A DNA stretch of 64,000 nt from Maribacter dokdonensis DSW-8. GTDB lineage: Bacteria > Bacteroidota > Bacteroidia > Flavobacteriales > Flavobacteriaceae. Shown here piece by piece: positions 48,076-56,583 of the stretch (positions within the stretch are counted from its first letter, which is position 1; the number at the start of each line of letters is the position of its first letter). Both the position numbers and the translations under genes were made by a program. The stretch lies in contig NZ_LDPE01000002.1 in NCBI RefSeq assembly GCF_001447995.1, positions 806,001 through 870,000 of the forward strand. The letters run 5' to 3'. The notes beneath the pieces are model-generated. The model was not told the origin of the DNA and searched no databases. It worked only from the letters and a program-made list of their open reading frames with translations.

Positions 48076-48855
48076 TTAAAGTTTTATTGTCGTGAACAGT
48101 TCTGTGTTTTTATCTAACATGGTAACATCGCCCAGGCATACTTTAGCTACGTTGTGGTTTAGGGCATGAAAGCAATTATGAAGTTTTGGCAACATTCCGT
48201 CAGCAATGATACTATCGGATAAAAGTGATTTATAGGTATTGGTATTAATGTCTTTAACTACGCTGTTTTCATCGGCAATATCCATTAAAACCCCTTTTTT
48301 CTCAAAACAATAATACAACGTAGTTTCAAAGGTAAGTGCCATGCCTATTGCAATTTCAGAGGCAATCGTATCTGCATTGGTGTTCAATAACTGTCCGGCA
48401 CCATCGTGCGATAAGGCACAGAAAATGGGTGTTAAATCTGCCGCTAAAAGCTTGGATAATAATGCAGCGTTTACACCATCAATATCGCCTACAAATCCGT
48501 AATCAATTTCTTTGACAGGACGTTTATGAGCCTGTATGCTATCACCGTCAGCACCGCTTAATCCAATTGCGTTGGTGTTTTTAGCTTGTAGTTGTGCAAC
48601 AATTTTCTTGTTTGCCAAACCACCATACACCATGGTTATAATATCAACGGTTTCGGCATCGGTAATACGCCTGCCTTCTATCATTTTAGACTCAATACCA
48701 AGTTTGGTTGCTAATTGAGTGGCTAATTTTCCACCGCCATGAACCAAAATTTTTAAGCCTTCAAGTTTAGAAAAGGCAGTGAGAAAAACGTCTAGGGCGT
48801 TTTCGTCTTCTATGACATTACCACCAATTTTTACAACACTTAATTTATTTTTCAT
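48076..48855 (-). CDS. argB: Acetylglutamate kinase (possibly N-succinylglutamate kinase)
   Basis: ATG at 48855 (MKNKLSVVKIGGNVIEDE) gives 259 residues. Amino-acid-kinase signatures are VVKIGGNVI near residues 7-15, KILVHGGGKLATQL near 34-47 and GLSGADGDSI near 98-107. It phosphorylates N-acylglutamate. The short N-terminus lacks the extra helix of arginine-sensitive hexameric enzymes, which suggests that feedback control is elsewhere. The start overlaps the small membrane-protein gene upstream by 11 bases and the stop lies one base from the argE start. Confidence 0.93.
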   Translation of the reverse strand: MKNKLSVVKIGGNVIEDENALDVFLTAFSKLEGLKILVHGGGKLATQLATKLGIESKMIEGRRITDAETVDIITMVYGGLANKKIVAQLQAKNTNAIGLSGADGDSIQAHKRPVKEIDYGFVGDIDGVNAALLSKLLAADLTPIFCALSHDGAGQLLNTNADTIASEIAIGMALTFETTLYYCFEKKGVLMDIADENSVVKDINTNTYKSLLSDSIIADGMLPKLHNCFHALNHNVAKVCLGDVTMLDKNTELFTTIKL

Positions 48856-49027
48856 AATCTGCAAATTTGAACATGAGTACCATGGCGATTATTAGAATAA
48901 TATTACTGACCGGACCCATATAGGCTTTCCAATGAGCGGTGCTATGGTCAATATCTACCATATTCATTACAAAAAGGATGAGGGCGAATAGCGCAATACC
49001 AATATAGATCCACTTATTAATTTTCAT
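48845..49027 (-). CDS. Small two-TM membrane protein within the arginine operon
   Basis: This 60-residue protein has two hydrophobic segments, about residues 6-22 (WIYIGIALFALILFVMN) and 38-53 (GPVSNIILIIAMVLMF), linked by an acidic/His loop (DIDHSTAHW) and ending in FADYEK. It overlaps argF' by 11 bases at its 5' end and argB by 11 bases at its 3' end, so ribosomes would move directly through all three genes. That tight embedding argues it is real. No known family was recognised; a role in holding arginine enzymes at the membrane or in transport would be guesswork. Confidence 0.8.
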   Translation of the reverse strand: MKINKWIYIGIALFALILFVMNMVDIDHSTAHWKAYMGPVSNIILIIAMVLMFKFADYEK

Positions 49028-49958
49028 TGCTCTCCAGTATTTTCTTTAACACCAATTGTGCTGCGTAGGTTCTGTTATTTGCCTGTTCTATAACCAAAGA
49101 CTGGTCACTATCCAAAACTTCATCGGCAACAACAACATTTCTACGTACAGGAAGACAGTGCATAAATTTTGCCTTGCCTAATTTCTTAAGTGTCATTTGC
49201 CAGTTTGGGTCCTGCGATTTTATTTGACCATAATCGGTATAGCTACTCCAGTTCTTTACATAAACAAAATCGGCATTTTCTAAAGCCTTCTCTTGGTTGT
49301 GCTCAATGGTACAATCTTTTGTGATGTTAGGGTCCAGTTCATAACCTTCAGGATGCGTAATCACAAAATCGGCATGTTGCTTTTGCATCATTTGTACAAA
49401 TGAATTGGCAACGGCATGTGGTAGAGCCCTTGGGTGCGGCGCCCAAGAAAGAACAACCTTAGGGTTGTTTTTAAAATTGTGTTCCTCTAAAGTAATGGCA
49501 TCGGTTAATGCTTGTAATGGGTGCCCCACAGAGCTTTCCATATTTACGATAGGTACCGTAGCATATGTTTTAAAACCGTTGAGCACCTCTTCCGCTTCAT
49601 CTAGTTCCTTATCTACCAAACCGGCAAAGGCACGGATGGCAATGATATCGCAATACTGCGAAATTACTTGGGCGGCCTCTTTAATATGTTCAGAAGTTCC
49701 TTGGTCCATAATGGTACCATCGGCATATTCCAAAGCCCAACCTTCGCTACCAAAATTCATTACAATAACTTCCATACCCAAATTCATTGCTGCTTTTTGG
49801 GTACTTAAACGTGTACGAAGCGAGTTGTTAAAGAATAACAACCCAATAGTTTTGTCTTTACCTAATTCCTTAAATTTTTTAGGTTGTTTTTTAAGTGTTA
49901 TGGCTTCTTTTACCCAGTTGGATAAAACGTCTATATCGTTTATTGAAAGGTAATTCAT
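49017..49958 (-). CDS. argF': N-succinyl/N-acetylornithine carbamoyltransferase
   Basis: The 313-residue protein is the Bacteroidota-type transcarbamylase. FFNNSLRTRLSTQKAAMNLG near residues 42-61 replaces the STRT carbamoyl-phosphate loop, and HPLQALTDA near 144-152, ITHPEGYELDP and FMHCLPVRRN follow. In this group one position decides the acyl chain: Pro90 in the Bacteroides fragilis succinylornithine enzyme and Glu92 in Xanthomonas acetylornithine transcarbamylase. The equivalent here is Ser89 (DQGTSEH). Substitution of that Glu by small residues was reported to favour succinylornithine, so that substrate is more likely, by inference. It overlaps proB by 4 bases. Confidence 0.92.
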   Translation of the reverse strand: MNYLSINDIDVLSNWVKEAITLKKQPKKFKELGKDKTIGLLFFNNSLRTRLSTQKAAMNLGMEVIVMNFGSEGWALEYADGTIMDQGTSEHIKEAAQVISQYCDIIAIRAFAGLVDKELDEAEEVLNGFKTYATVPIVNMESSVGHPLQALTDAITLEEHNFKNNPKVVLSWAPHPRALPHAVANSFVQMMQKQHADFVITHPEGYELDPNITKDCTIEHNQEKALENADFVYVKNWSSYTDYGQIKSQDPNWQMTLKKLGKAKFMHCLPVRRNVVVADEVLDSDQSLVIEQANNRTYAAQLVLKKILESNEN

Positions 49959-50722
49959 GATGATGTTATTTTTGTAAATGTGCTTTTATTTTCAATGGCA
50001 TCAACAATAAAGTTATCGTTCAGCCCATTGGTGATCCAGGTTTCAATACCTGCTTTTTGTGCAATGGTGGCGGCATCAATTTTTGACTGCATACCACCGG
50101 TACCGTGGGTAGATTTGGATTCCCCTATTTCTTTGAGCAATTTGGTCAGGTCTGAAACGGCTTCTATTGTTTTTGGTGTGGAAGTCGTTAAAGAGGATTT
50201 TGTATAAATACCATCTGTATTTGTAGCAATGATAAGAATGTCAGCAGATAAAAGCGATGCGGTTAAACCGGCCAATTTATCATTATCACCAAATTTGATC
50301 TCATCAGTAGCAACGGTATCATTTTCATTAATGATAGGAATGAAGTTGTTGGCAACAAGAACATTAATGGTGTTTTTAATATTCGCTCTAGTTTGCTCAT
50401 TTTCAAAATCGGAATAGGATAACAAACATTGTGATGTAAAGAGCCCAAGCTCCCTAAAATTTTCTTGAAAAATGCGCATTAGATGAGGCTGACCAATAGA
50501 TGCCAATGCCTGCTTTACATTAATTTCTTCTCCATTATGTTCCAGCTTAACAAACTGCCTTGCTGCGGCAATGGCACCGGAACTCACAATAATAAATTCG
50601 AACTTATCTTTTAGAGCGGCAATTTGCCGACCAATATCCTCAATTTTTCCTCGGGAAATATGATCAGTGTCTTTGGTTAAGGTATTGGAACCTAATTTCA
50701 ATAAAATTCTCTTTTTCAACAT
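49955..50722 (-). CDS. proB: Glutamate 5-kinase without PUA domain
   Basis: The 255-residue amino-acid kinase starts with ILLKLGSNTLTKD and has IVSSGAIAAARQF near residues 45-57, IPIINENDTVATDEIKFGDND near 128-148 (key residues NENDTV and FGDND) and STHGTGGMQSKIDAA near 203-217. It makes gamma-glutamyl phosphate for proline. The C-terminal PUA domain of E. coli ProB (about 110 residues) is absent, as in many Bacteroidota. Its 3' end overlaps argF' by ATGA, placing a proline gene inside the arginine unit. Confidence 0.93.
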   Translation of the reverse strand: MLKKRILLKLGSNTLTKDTDHISRGKIEDIGRQIAALKDKFEFIIVSSGAIAAARQFVKLEHNGEEINVKQALASIGQPHLMRIFQENFRELGLFTSQCLLSYSDFENEQTRANIKNTINVLVANNFIPIINENDTVATDEIKFGDNDKLAGLTASLLSADILIIATNTDGIYTKSSLTTSTPKTIEAVSDLTKLLKEIGESKSTHGTGGMQSKIDAATIAQKAGIETWITNGLNDNFIVDAIENKSTFTKITSS

Positions 50723-50803
50723 GCTTCTTTGCTTTTAGTCTTAACTATTAGCCCTTTTTCAGGTTTCTATTGCGCTCAACCCGACACTCTTATTATTTAT
50801 TTT

Positions 50804-50838
50804 ACGAACAACGAACAACGAACAACGAACAACGAACA
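50804..50838. repeat. (ACGAACA)x5 heptad repeat between proB and proA
   Basis: Five perfect tandem copies of the 7-mer ACGAACA fill positions 50804-50838, just after the proA stop codon on the minus strand. Being perfect, the array should be prone to copy-number change. Confidence 0.9.
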
Positions 50839-50853
50839 ACCAATCACAATCAC

Positions 50854-52050
50854 CTACCTTACCTGTCCATTTCCTTTTACGTACCACTTATTGGTTACTA
50901 GATGCTGTAAACCTATAGGGCCGCGTTGATGTAATTTATCCGTACTAATGGCTAGTTCTCCTCCAAGTCCAAACTGCCCGCCATCCGTAAAGCGGGTAGA
51001 TGCATTATGGTATACCGCAGCGGTATCCACAGATTGCATGAAAACATCTGCTTCCTCTTCATTTTTAGTGATGATAGAAGCGGAGTGGCCGCCTCCATAG
51101 GTATTGATGAGCTGTACGGCTTCATCTACATCTGGCACTTGCCCTAGTACAATTTTATAATCCAAAAACTCTTCAAACCAAACAGATTCATTTTCCATTT
51201 GAGAGGTGCCATCTAATCCGGCTAATTTGGCATCGGTCAAAATTTCAACATTGTGTTTTTTAAGGGTCTTGACCAAATGACTTAAAAATTCTGCCTTGCG
51301 TGGTAAATCTCTTGAAATGATAACTTTGTCAACGGCATTGCAAGCGGAAATTTTTGTGGTCTTTGCATTGACGATAACATCCAGTGCCATTTGCAAATCT
51401 GCCTCGTGCGAAACATATACAAAGTTATTTCCTCTACCGCTTACTATTACCGGGCACTGTGCATGTTGCTTAACAAAAGCGATCAGTTTTTCGCCACCTC
51501 TAGGTACAATTAAGTCTAGTTTTTGTGTTGGTTTTTCTAAAAACTGCTGAGTTTCTGTTCTGGAATAATTTAGGTAGGTTACCCAGTCCGTAGCACAATC
51601 GCAAGACTCCAAAGCTTTGTGCCATAGGTTTACTAGAACCAAATTGGAGTTTAAAGACTCTTTGCCCCCCTTTAGCAATATTTTATTACCTGATTTAAAT
51701 GCGATGCCCGCAGCTTCAATGGTAACATCTGGCCTAGATTCATAAATAATCATGATCGTACCGAAAGGTGCGGTTTTGTTGCTGATCTCTAAACCATTTT
51801 CATGGGTAAATTGAAAACGTTCTACATGCAAAGGGTCTGGCAAGGCAGCTAATTTTTTCAAGGAAGAAATCATTTCTGTCACCTTGGTCTTGTTTACCTT
51901 TAAGCGATCAACCATTGCAATATCGCCTGATTCAAAAGAATTTAAATCTTTTTCATTGGCAGATATTAGAATTGATTCTTCTTGCTGCACCAATTCGGCC
52001 ATACGCTTAAGTACGGCATTCCTTTTAGATATGCTTAGGGTTGTCTTCAT
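50854..52050 (-). CDS. proA: Glutamate-5-semialdehyde dehydrogenase
   Basis: The 398-residue ALDH-superfamily enzyme contains FGTIMIIYESRPDVTIEAAG near residues 97-116, the ProA signature, VPRGGEKL near 184-191, and KISACNAVDKVII near 231-243 with the catalytic Cys. It reduces gamma-glutamyl phosphate to glutamate semialdehyde with NADPH, the step after ProB. The spacer to proB is 131 bp and contains the ACGAACA array; the start overlaps the argD stop by 4 bases. Confidence 0.94.
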   Translation of the reverse strand: MKTTLSISKRNAVLKRMAELVQQEESILISANEKDLNSFESGDIAMVDRLKVNKTKVTEMISSLKKLAALPDPLHVERFQFTHENGLEISNKTAPFGTIMIIYESRPDVTIEAAGIAFKSGNKILLKGGKESLNSNLVLVNLWHKALESCDCATDWVTYLNYSRTETQQFLEKPTQKLDLIVPRGGEKLIAFVKQHAQCPVIVSGRGNNFVYVSHEADLQMALDVIVNAKTTKISACNAVDKVIISRDLPRKAEFLSHLVKTLKKHNVEILTDAKLAGLDGTSQMENESVWFEEFLDYKIVLGQVPDVDEAVQLINTYGGGHSASIITKNEEEADVFMQSVDTAAVYHNASTRFTDGGQFGLGGELAISTDKLHQRGPIGLQHLVTNKWYVKGNGQVR

Positions 52051-53171
52051 GATAGGGCTTTTTTAAGAGCTGTAAAAAACACGTCTAAATCTTGTTTTGT
52101 AATATTCAGGGCAGGTAAAATTCTTAGCACTGTTTTATCTTTTGCGCCACCTGTAAAAAGAAAATGTTCGTGAATTAATTTTTTACGGAGATCGGCAACC
52201 TGAAAATCAAATTCAAGGCCTAACATTAAGCCTTTTCCTTTTACCCGTTTTACCTGCGGAATTTCTTTTGCCTTTTCGTTGAAATATTCGCCTAATGCTT
52301 TAGCATTGTGAATTAGGTTTTCTTTTTCAATTACTTCTAAAACCGCCATGGTGGCTGCGCAAGCCAAATGATTGCCACCAAAAGTGGTGCCCAACATTCC
52401 GTATTTTGCCTTTATACTTTCGTGAATAAGAATACCACCTACCGGAAAACCGTTGCCCATTCCCTTAGCAATACTAATGATGTCCGGTTGAATGTTATGA
52501 TGTTGAAATGCAAAGAATTTTCCGCTTCTGCCAAATCCGCTTTGTACTTCATCTGCAATTAACAATGCATCATTCTCTTTACATAACAAAGCAACTTTTT
52601 GTAAGAATTCGGTCGTAGGTTCATCTAAACCACCAACGCCTTGAATAGATTCAATGATAACGGCACAAACATTCTTTGATATTTCCCTTTCAAAACCCTT
52701 ACTATCGTTTAGGTCAAGAAAAACAACTTCATGTTGCAGGTTAATTTCAGCATTAATAGATGGATTATCCGTTGTTGCTACCGCAGCAGAAGTACGTCCA
52801 TGAAAACCGTTGTTAAAGGCAATTACCTTTGATTTTCCGGTTACAAAAGAAGCCATTTTCAATGCGTTTTCATTTGCCTCTGCGCCAGAGTTGCACATGA
52901 ATAGATTGTAATCTTCACAATTGGATGCTTCACCTAATTTGTTGGCCAAATCTACCTGTAAAGGGTTTTGTACCGCATTGCTATAAAACCCAATATTATC
53001 CAATTGGTCTTTTAAACGCTTTACATAATGTGGGTGCGTATGGCCAATGGAAATAACGGCATGCCCGCCGTAGAAATCCAAATAATCCTGTCCTTGGTCA
53101 TCAGTTACTACAATGCCTTTTGCGGAAACCGGGGTTACATTATATAAAGGGTAAACGTCAAATAATTTCAT
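52047..53171 (-). CDS. argD: Acyl-ornithine aminotransferase (class III PLP)
   Basis: The 374-residue aminotransferase shows FMCNSGAEANENALKMA near residues 92-108, HGRTSAAVAT near 124-133, LLIADEVQSGFGRSGKFFAF near 194-213 and ISIAKGMGNGFPVG near 224-237 with the PLP lysine. It converts N-acylglutamate semialdehyde to N-acylornithine with glutamate. Ornithine aminotransferase is the main alternative, but the setting between argC and argB favours ArgD. It overlaps proA by 4 bases. Confidence 0.92.
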   Translation of the reverse strand: MKLFDVYPLYNVTPVSAKGIVVTDDQGQDYLDFYGGHAVISIGHTHPHYVKRLKDQLDNIGFYSNAVQNPLQVDLANKLGEASNCEDYNLFMCNSGAEANENALKMASFVTGKSKVIAFNNGFHGRTSAAVATTDNPSINAEINLQHEVVFLDLNDSKGFEREISKNVCAVIIESIQGVGGLDEPTTEFLQKVALLCKENDALLIADEVQSGFGRSGKFFAFQHHNIQPDIISIAKGMGNGFPVGGILIHESIKAKYGMLGTTFGGNHLACAATMAVLEVIEKENLIHNAKALGEYFNEKAKEIPQVKRVKGKGLMLGLEFDFQVADLRKKLIHEHFLFTGGAKDKTVLRILPALNITKQDLDVFFTALKKALS

Positions 53172-53192
53172 AGTTGAAAAGTTTCAAGTTCA
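53172..53192. repeat. Short heptad repeat between argD and proC
   Basis: Three 7-mers in phase, AGTTGAA, AAGTTTC and AAGTTCA, directly follow the argD start codon on the upstream side. The array is short and degenerate, and is listed because it matches the pattern of the other spacers in this operon. Confidence 0.45.
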
Positions 53193-53219
53193 AAATAATG
53201 AATGGGTTGGGTAGCTTGT

Positions 53220-54014
53220 TTACTTGTTTTTGAATTCGGTAATCTTGTCGTAAGAGGAAATAATTCCGCGTATCAATGATGAGCTTAAACCTTGGTGTTC
53301 CATTTCATTTAAACCTGTTATGGTACAACCCATAGGCGTGGTAACACGGTCAATTTCTTCTTCAGGATGATTGCCGGATTCTATTAAAAGGCTTGCGGCA
53401 CCGTTACACGTATGCATGGCAAGTTCTTGAGCCTCTTTGGCATCAAAACCAAGTTGTATGGCTCCTTGGGTAGTGGCACGTATTAAGCGCATCCAAAAAG
53501 CTACACCACTTGCACAGATTACGGTTGCAGCCTGCATTTGACCTTCGGGGATTTCCATAGAATGTCCCATTCTATTAAAAATGGCTTTTGCCAATTCAAC
53601 CCTTTTTTTGCCTTTTTCGTTGCTACAGATACAGGTCATGGATTTACCCACGGATATAGCCGTATTGGGCATACTTCTTATGATAAAGTTGTCTTCACCA
53701 ATTACCGCTTCTATTTTTTCGATGCTAAATCCGGTAATAGTTGAGATGATTACATGCTTATCCGTCAATAGATCTTTTATACTTTCTAGAATGGCGGCAA
53801 AATGAATAGGCTGGACGGCAAAAATTAAAATATCTGAATTTTCAACGGCTATTCTATTGTCATTTGTAACGGTAACCTTATCATATTTCTCAAATTCTGC
53901 TATAGCTGTGGTATCCCTTTTGGTAAGGTACATACTGGTAGCACCATTACTGTTCAATATGCCTTTAGCAATAGAAAGTCCTAAATTACCTGTACCTATA
54001 ATGGCTGTTTTCAT
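53220..54014 (-). CDS. proC: Pyrroline-5-carboxylate reductase
   Basis: The 264-residue enzyme starts with the NADPH-binding loop IIGTGNLGLSIAKG and contains IIRSMPNTAISVGKSMTCI near residues 111-129. The ProC end motif is present as RVTTPMGCTITGLNEMEHQGL near 223-243 (key residues TTPMGCTITGL, normally TSPGGTT-AGL). It reduces pyrroline-5-carboxylate to proline. Together with ProB and ProA in the same unit it completes proline synthesis from glutamate. Confidence 0.93.
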   Translation of the reverse strand: MKTAIIGTGNLGLSIAKGILNSNGATSMYLTKRDTTAIAEFEKYDKVTVTNDNRIAVENSDILIFAVQPIHFAAILESIKDLLTDKHVIISTITGFSIEKIEAVIGEDNFIIRSMPNTAISVGKSMTCICSNEKGKKRVELAKAIFNRMGHSMEIPEGQMQAATVICASGVAFWMRLIRATTQGAIQLGFDAKEAQELAMHTCNGAASLLIESGNHPEEEIDRVTTPMGCTITGLNEMEHQGLSSSLIRGIISSYDKITEFKNK

Positions 54015-54029
54015 GTTTGGTGTAGTATT

Positions 54030-54064
54030 AAGTAAAAGGTGCTAAGTAAAAAGTATGAAGTAAA
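54030..54064. repeat. Heptad repeat upstream of proC
   Basis: Five 7-mers in phase: AAGTAAA, AGGTGCT, AAGTAAA, AAGTATG, AAGTAAA. They lie in the 133-bp spacer between the argC stop and the proC start on the minus strand. Confidence 0.75.
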
Positions 54065-54147
54065 CCGTAAATTTCATATCACTACTTAAAATTAGTCCCC
54101 ATTAATTTTATTTCAATCTTATGTTTTTCAATAGTCCATCAAATCAT

Positions 54148-55122
54148 TTAGAAGACCCCGGCTTTTAAATTAAGTCCTAGGTTTTCTTCCAAACCGAAAA
54201 TTAAGTTCATGTTCTGCACTGCTTGCCCAGACGCACCTTTTAATAAGTTATCTATGGCAGAGGTGATCAACAACACATCTTCATGTTTATGTAAGTGGAT
54301 GTGACATTGATTTGTATTTACCACTTGTTTTAAATTGATGGGCTCATCTGATATTTGGGTGAACACCGCATCATTATAAAATTCCTGAAAGATTTTTTTA
54401 GCATCCTCTAAACTACCCTCAAATTTGGTATAGGAAGTTGCCAAAATACCACGGGTAAAATTCCCTCTATTTGGCATAAAATACAGATTGCCAGTATCTT
54501 TTTGAAATGAATGTAAGCTCTCGTTGATTTCCCCTAAATGCTGATGCGTAAAAGGTTTGTACCAGCTAACGTTATTATTTCTCCATGAAAAGTGAGAAGT
54601 TGCAGACGGACTAACACCCGCACCTGTACTACCGGTTACAGCATTTATATGTACTTCATTGTCCAACAACCCCGCTTTTGCCAAGGGTAGCAATGCCAAT
54701 TGGATAGCAGTTGCAAAACAACCAGGATTAGCTATATATTTTGCATTTTCAATTTCAGATTTGAATAATTCTGGTAAACCATACACAAACTCCTTACCAT
54801 TGAAATTGGCATCGGTGTGCAATCTAAAATCATTGCTCAGATCTATAATAACGGTATCTTTTGAAAAATGATGCTCGTTTAAAAATGCGGTAGAATTACC
54901 ATGGCCTAAACATAGAAAAACAACGTTTACATCTAGATTTACATTACCCGTAAACGCTATATCGGTAACTCCCAATAGATCTGGATGAGCCGTTGTCACC
55001 TTTTTTCCTGCTCTAGTAGTACTGAATACAAAATCGATTTCAGTTGCTGGGTGATTTAATAGAATACGAACAAGCTCCCCACCCGTATAACCAGAACCGC
55101 CAATAATACCTGCTTTAATCAT
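54148..55122 (-). CDS. argC: N-acetyl(succinyl)-gamma-glutamyl-phosphate reductase
   Basis: ATG at 55122 (MIKAGIIGGSGYTGGEL) gives 324 residues; an in-frame codon further upstream would place coding in a repeat-rich spacer and was rejected. The NADP loop GGSGYTGGE, YIANPGCFATAIQLAL near residues 142-157 with the catalytic Cys, and HQHLGEI near 206-212 with the catalytic His are all present. It reduces N-acylglutamyl phosphate to the semialdehyde. It is followed by proC and preceded by a 125-bp spacer with inverted heptad arrays. Confidence 0.93.
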   Translation of the reverse strand: MIKAGIIGGSGYTGGELVRILLNHPATEIDFVFSTTRAGKKVTTAHPDLLGVTDIAFTGNVNLDVNVVFLCLGHGNSTAFLNEHHFSKDTVIIDLSNDFRLHTDANFNGKEFVYGLPELFKSEIENAKYIANPGCFATAIQLALLPLAKAGLLDNEVHINAVTGSTGAGVSPSATSHFSWRNNNVSWYKPFTHQHLGEINESLHSFQKDTGNLYFMPNRGNFTRGILATSYTKFEGSLEDAKKIFQEFYNDAVFTQISDEPINLKQVVNTNQCHIHLHKHEDVLLITSAIDNLLKGASGQAVQNMNLIFGLEENLGLNLKAGVF

Positions 55123-55138
55123 AATTTTATTTTGTGTA

Positions 55139-55229
55139 AAGAGTATCAAGTAATAAGTATTAAGTACGAAGTACTTGAACAACACTTTTAATTTTACTTA
55201 ATACTTTGTACTCATTACTTAATACTATT
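55139..55229. repeat. Inverted pair of heptad arrays between argC and argG
   Basis: Left array 55139-55173 has five 7-mers ending in AGTA (AAGAGTA, TCAAGTA, ATAAGTA, TTAAGTA, CGAAGTA). Right array 55195-55229 has five 7-mers starting with TACT (TACTTAA, TACTTTG, TACTCAT, TACTTAA, TACTATT). The arrays are inverse complements and could form a long hairpin in the mRNA. Confidence 0.8.
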
Positions 55230-55247
55230 TTTCCTAACTCCAAATAA

Positions 55248-56435
55248 CTATTTATCCCCATTAACATGGTTATATATTTTTCCTGAATTCGATAGAATCT
55301 TAATGAATCCTTTAGCATCATCTGCGGTCCAGCCTTTATTTACTTCGCCATATTTACCAAAAGCATCGGTCATTAAATCATGTTCGGAAGAAATACCGTG
55401 TAATCTAAACTGAAAAGGGTACAAGCCTACAAAAACATCACCAGAAACTGTTTTTTGAGTATCGGTCAAAAATGTTTCAATATTTCTCATTACGGCATCT
55501 AGATAATTACCTTCATGCAATAACATACCATAGAAATTGCCTTGTTGTTCCTTTTGATATTGTTGCCACTTTGTAAGTGTATGTTTCTCTAATAAGTGGT
55601 GTGCTTTTATGATAATTAAAGAAGCAGGAGCCTCAAACCCAACTCTGCCTTTGGTACCTATAATAGTATCGCCAACGTGAATATCCCTTCCAATGGCATA
55701 TTTAGATGCCAAAGCCTCTAGTTTTTCAATATTTGCAACTGGGTTGTCTTTTGCACCATCAATAGCAACCAATTCGCCATTTTCAAAAGTAAGTTTTACC
55801 TCTGTAGGGTTCTTTTCCTGTAATTGGCTTGGGTAGGCGTTATCTGGTAAGGGCTTTTCTGAAGTTAATGTCTCTTCGCCACCAACAGAAGTACCCCAAA
55901 GTCCTCTATTAATAGAGTATTTTGCTTTTTCCCAAGGATAATCTACACCGTTTTCTTTTAAGTATGCGATCTCTTCTTCCCTAGCTAATTTGTTATCTCT
56001 AATAGGCGTGATGATTTCAATTTCTGGGGCAATGATCTGGAAAATCATATCAAAACGTACTTGGTCGTTACCCGCGCCTGTGCTACCGTGGGCAATATAA
56101 CCAGCGCCTATCTTTTTAGCGTAGTTTACAATTTCAATCGCCTGTACAATTCTTTCTGCACTTACGGAAAGTGGGTAGGTATTGTTTTTAAGTACATTAC
56201 CAAAAATAAGATACTTTACTACTTTATCATAAAAGGTCTGTACGGCATCTATAGAGGTATAAGAAGAAGCGCCCAGTTCAATAGCTTTCTTCTCAATTTC
56301 CTTTATTTCCTCAATAGAGAAACCTCCTGTGTTCACGCTTACTGCATGAACTTCAAATCCTTTGTCTTTTGATAAATGCTTGGCGCAATAAGAAGTATCC
56401 AATCCGCCGCTGTATGCTAGTACTAATTTTTTCAT
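55248..56435 (-). CDS. argG: Argininosuccinate synthase
   Basis: The 395-residue enzyme opens with the PP-loop AYSGGLDTSYCAKHL and has GAGYIAHGSTGAGNDQVRFD near residues 110-129 and RGLWGTSVGGEETL near 170-183. It joins citrulline and aspartate with ATP, feeding ArgH. This is the shorter form common in Bacteroidota. The leader between the GNAT gene and argG carries a GC-rich 14-bp palindrome 16 nt before the start codon. Confidence 0.95.
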   Translation of the reverse strand: MKKLVLAYSGGLDTSYCAKHLSKDKGFEVHAVSVNTGGFSIEEIKEIEKKAIELGASSYTSIDAVQTFYDKVVKYLIFGNVLKNNTYPLSVSAERIVQAIEIVNYAKKIGAGYIAHGSTGAGNDQVRFDMIFQIIAPEIEIITPIRDNKLAREEEIAYLKENGVDYPWEKAKYSINRGLWGTSVGGEETLTSEKPLPDNAYPSQLQEKNPTEVKLTFENGELVAIDGAKDNPVANIEKLEALASKYAIGRDIHVGDTIIGTKGRVGFEAPASLIIIKAHHLLEKHTLTKWQQYQKEQQGNFYGMLLHEGNYLDAVMRNIETFLTDTQKTVSGDVFVGLYPFQFRLHGISSEHDLMTDAFGKYGEVNKGWTADDAKGFIKILSNSGKIYNHVNGDK

Positions 56436-56450
56436 TGTATGATGTTCAAT

Positions 56451-56464
56451 TCCGGCAAGCCGGA
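56451..56464. other. GC-rich palindrome upstream of argG
   Basis: TCCGGCAAGCCGGA is a perfect 6-bp inverted repeat with an AA centre, strikingly GC-rich for this DNA, 16 nt before the argG ATG. It may be a hairpin limiting read-through or translation, or a regulator site. Confidence 0.5.
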
Positions 56465-56583
56465 TAATTATTTATTTTGGTTCTATAGGTTTTGAGTTGA
56501 GAGGTTAGAAGAAATAAATAGGACTTTGATCCTTAAATCTGTAATTGGTAAAAGTCATTTTAAGCTCCATAACTTCTATTCTC

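Noticed and set aside
49405..49953. 182-codon plus-strand frame opposite argF'
   Set aside because: Antisense shadow; the minus-strand frame has all transcarbamylase motifs and coupled neighbours.
46941..55229. Heptad arrays as a CRISPR locus
   Set aside because: Units are 7 bp with no spacers, no leader and no cas genes.
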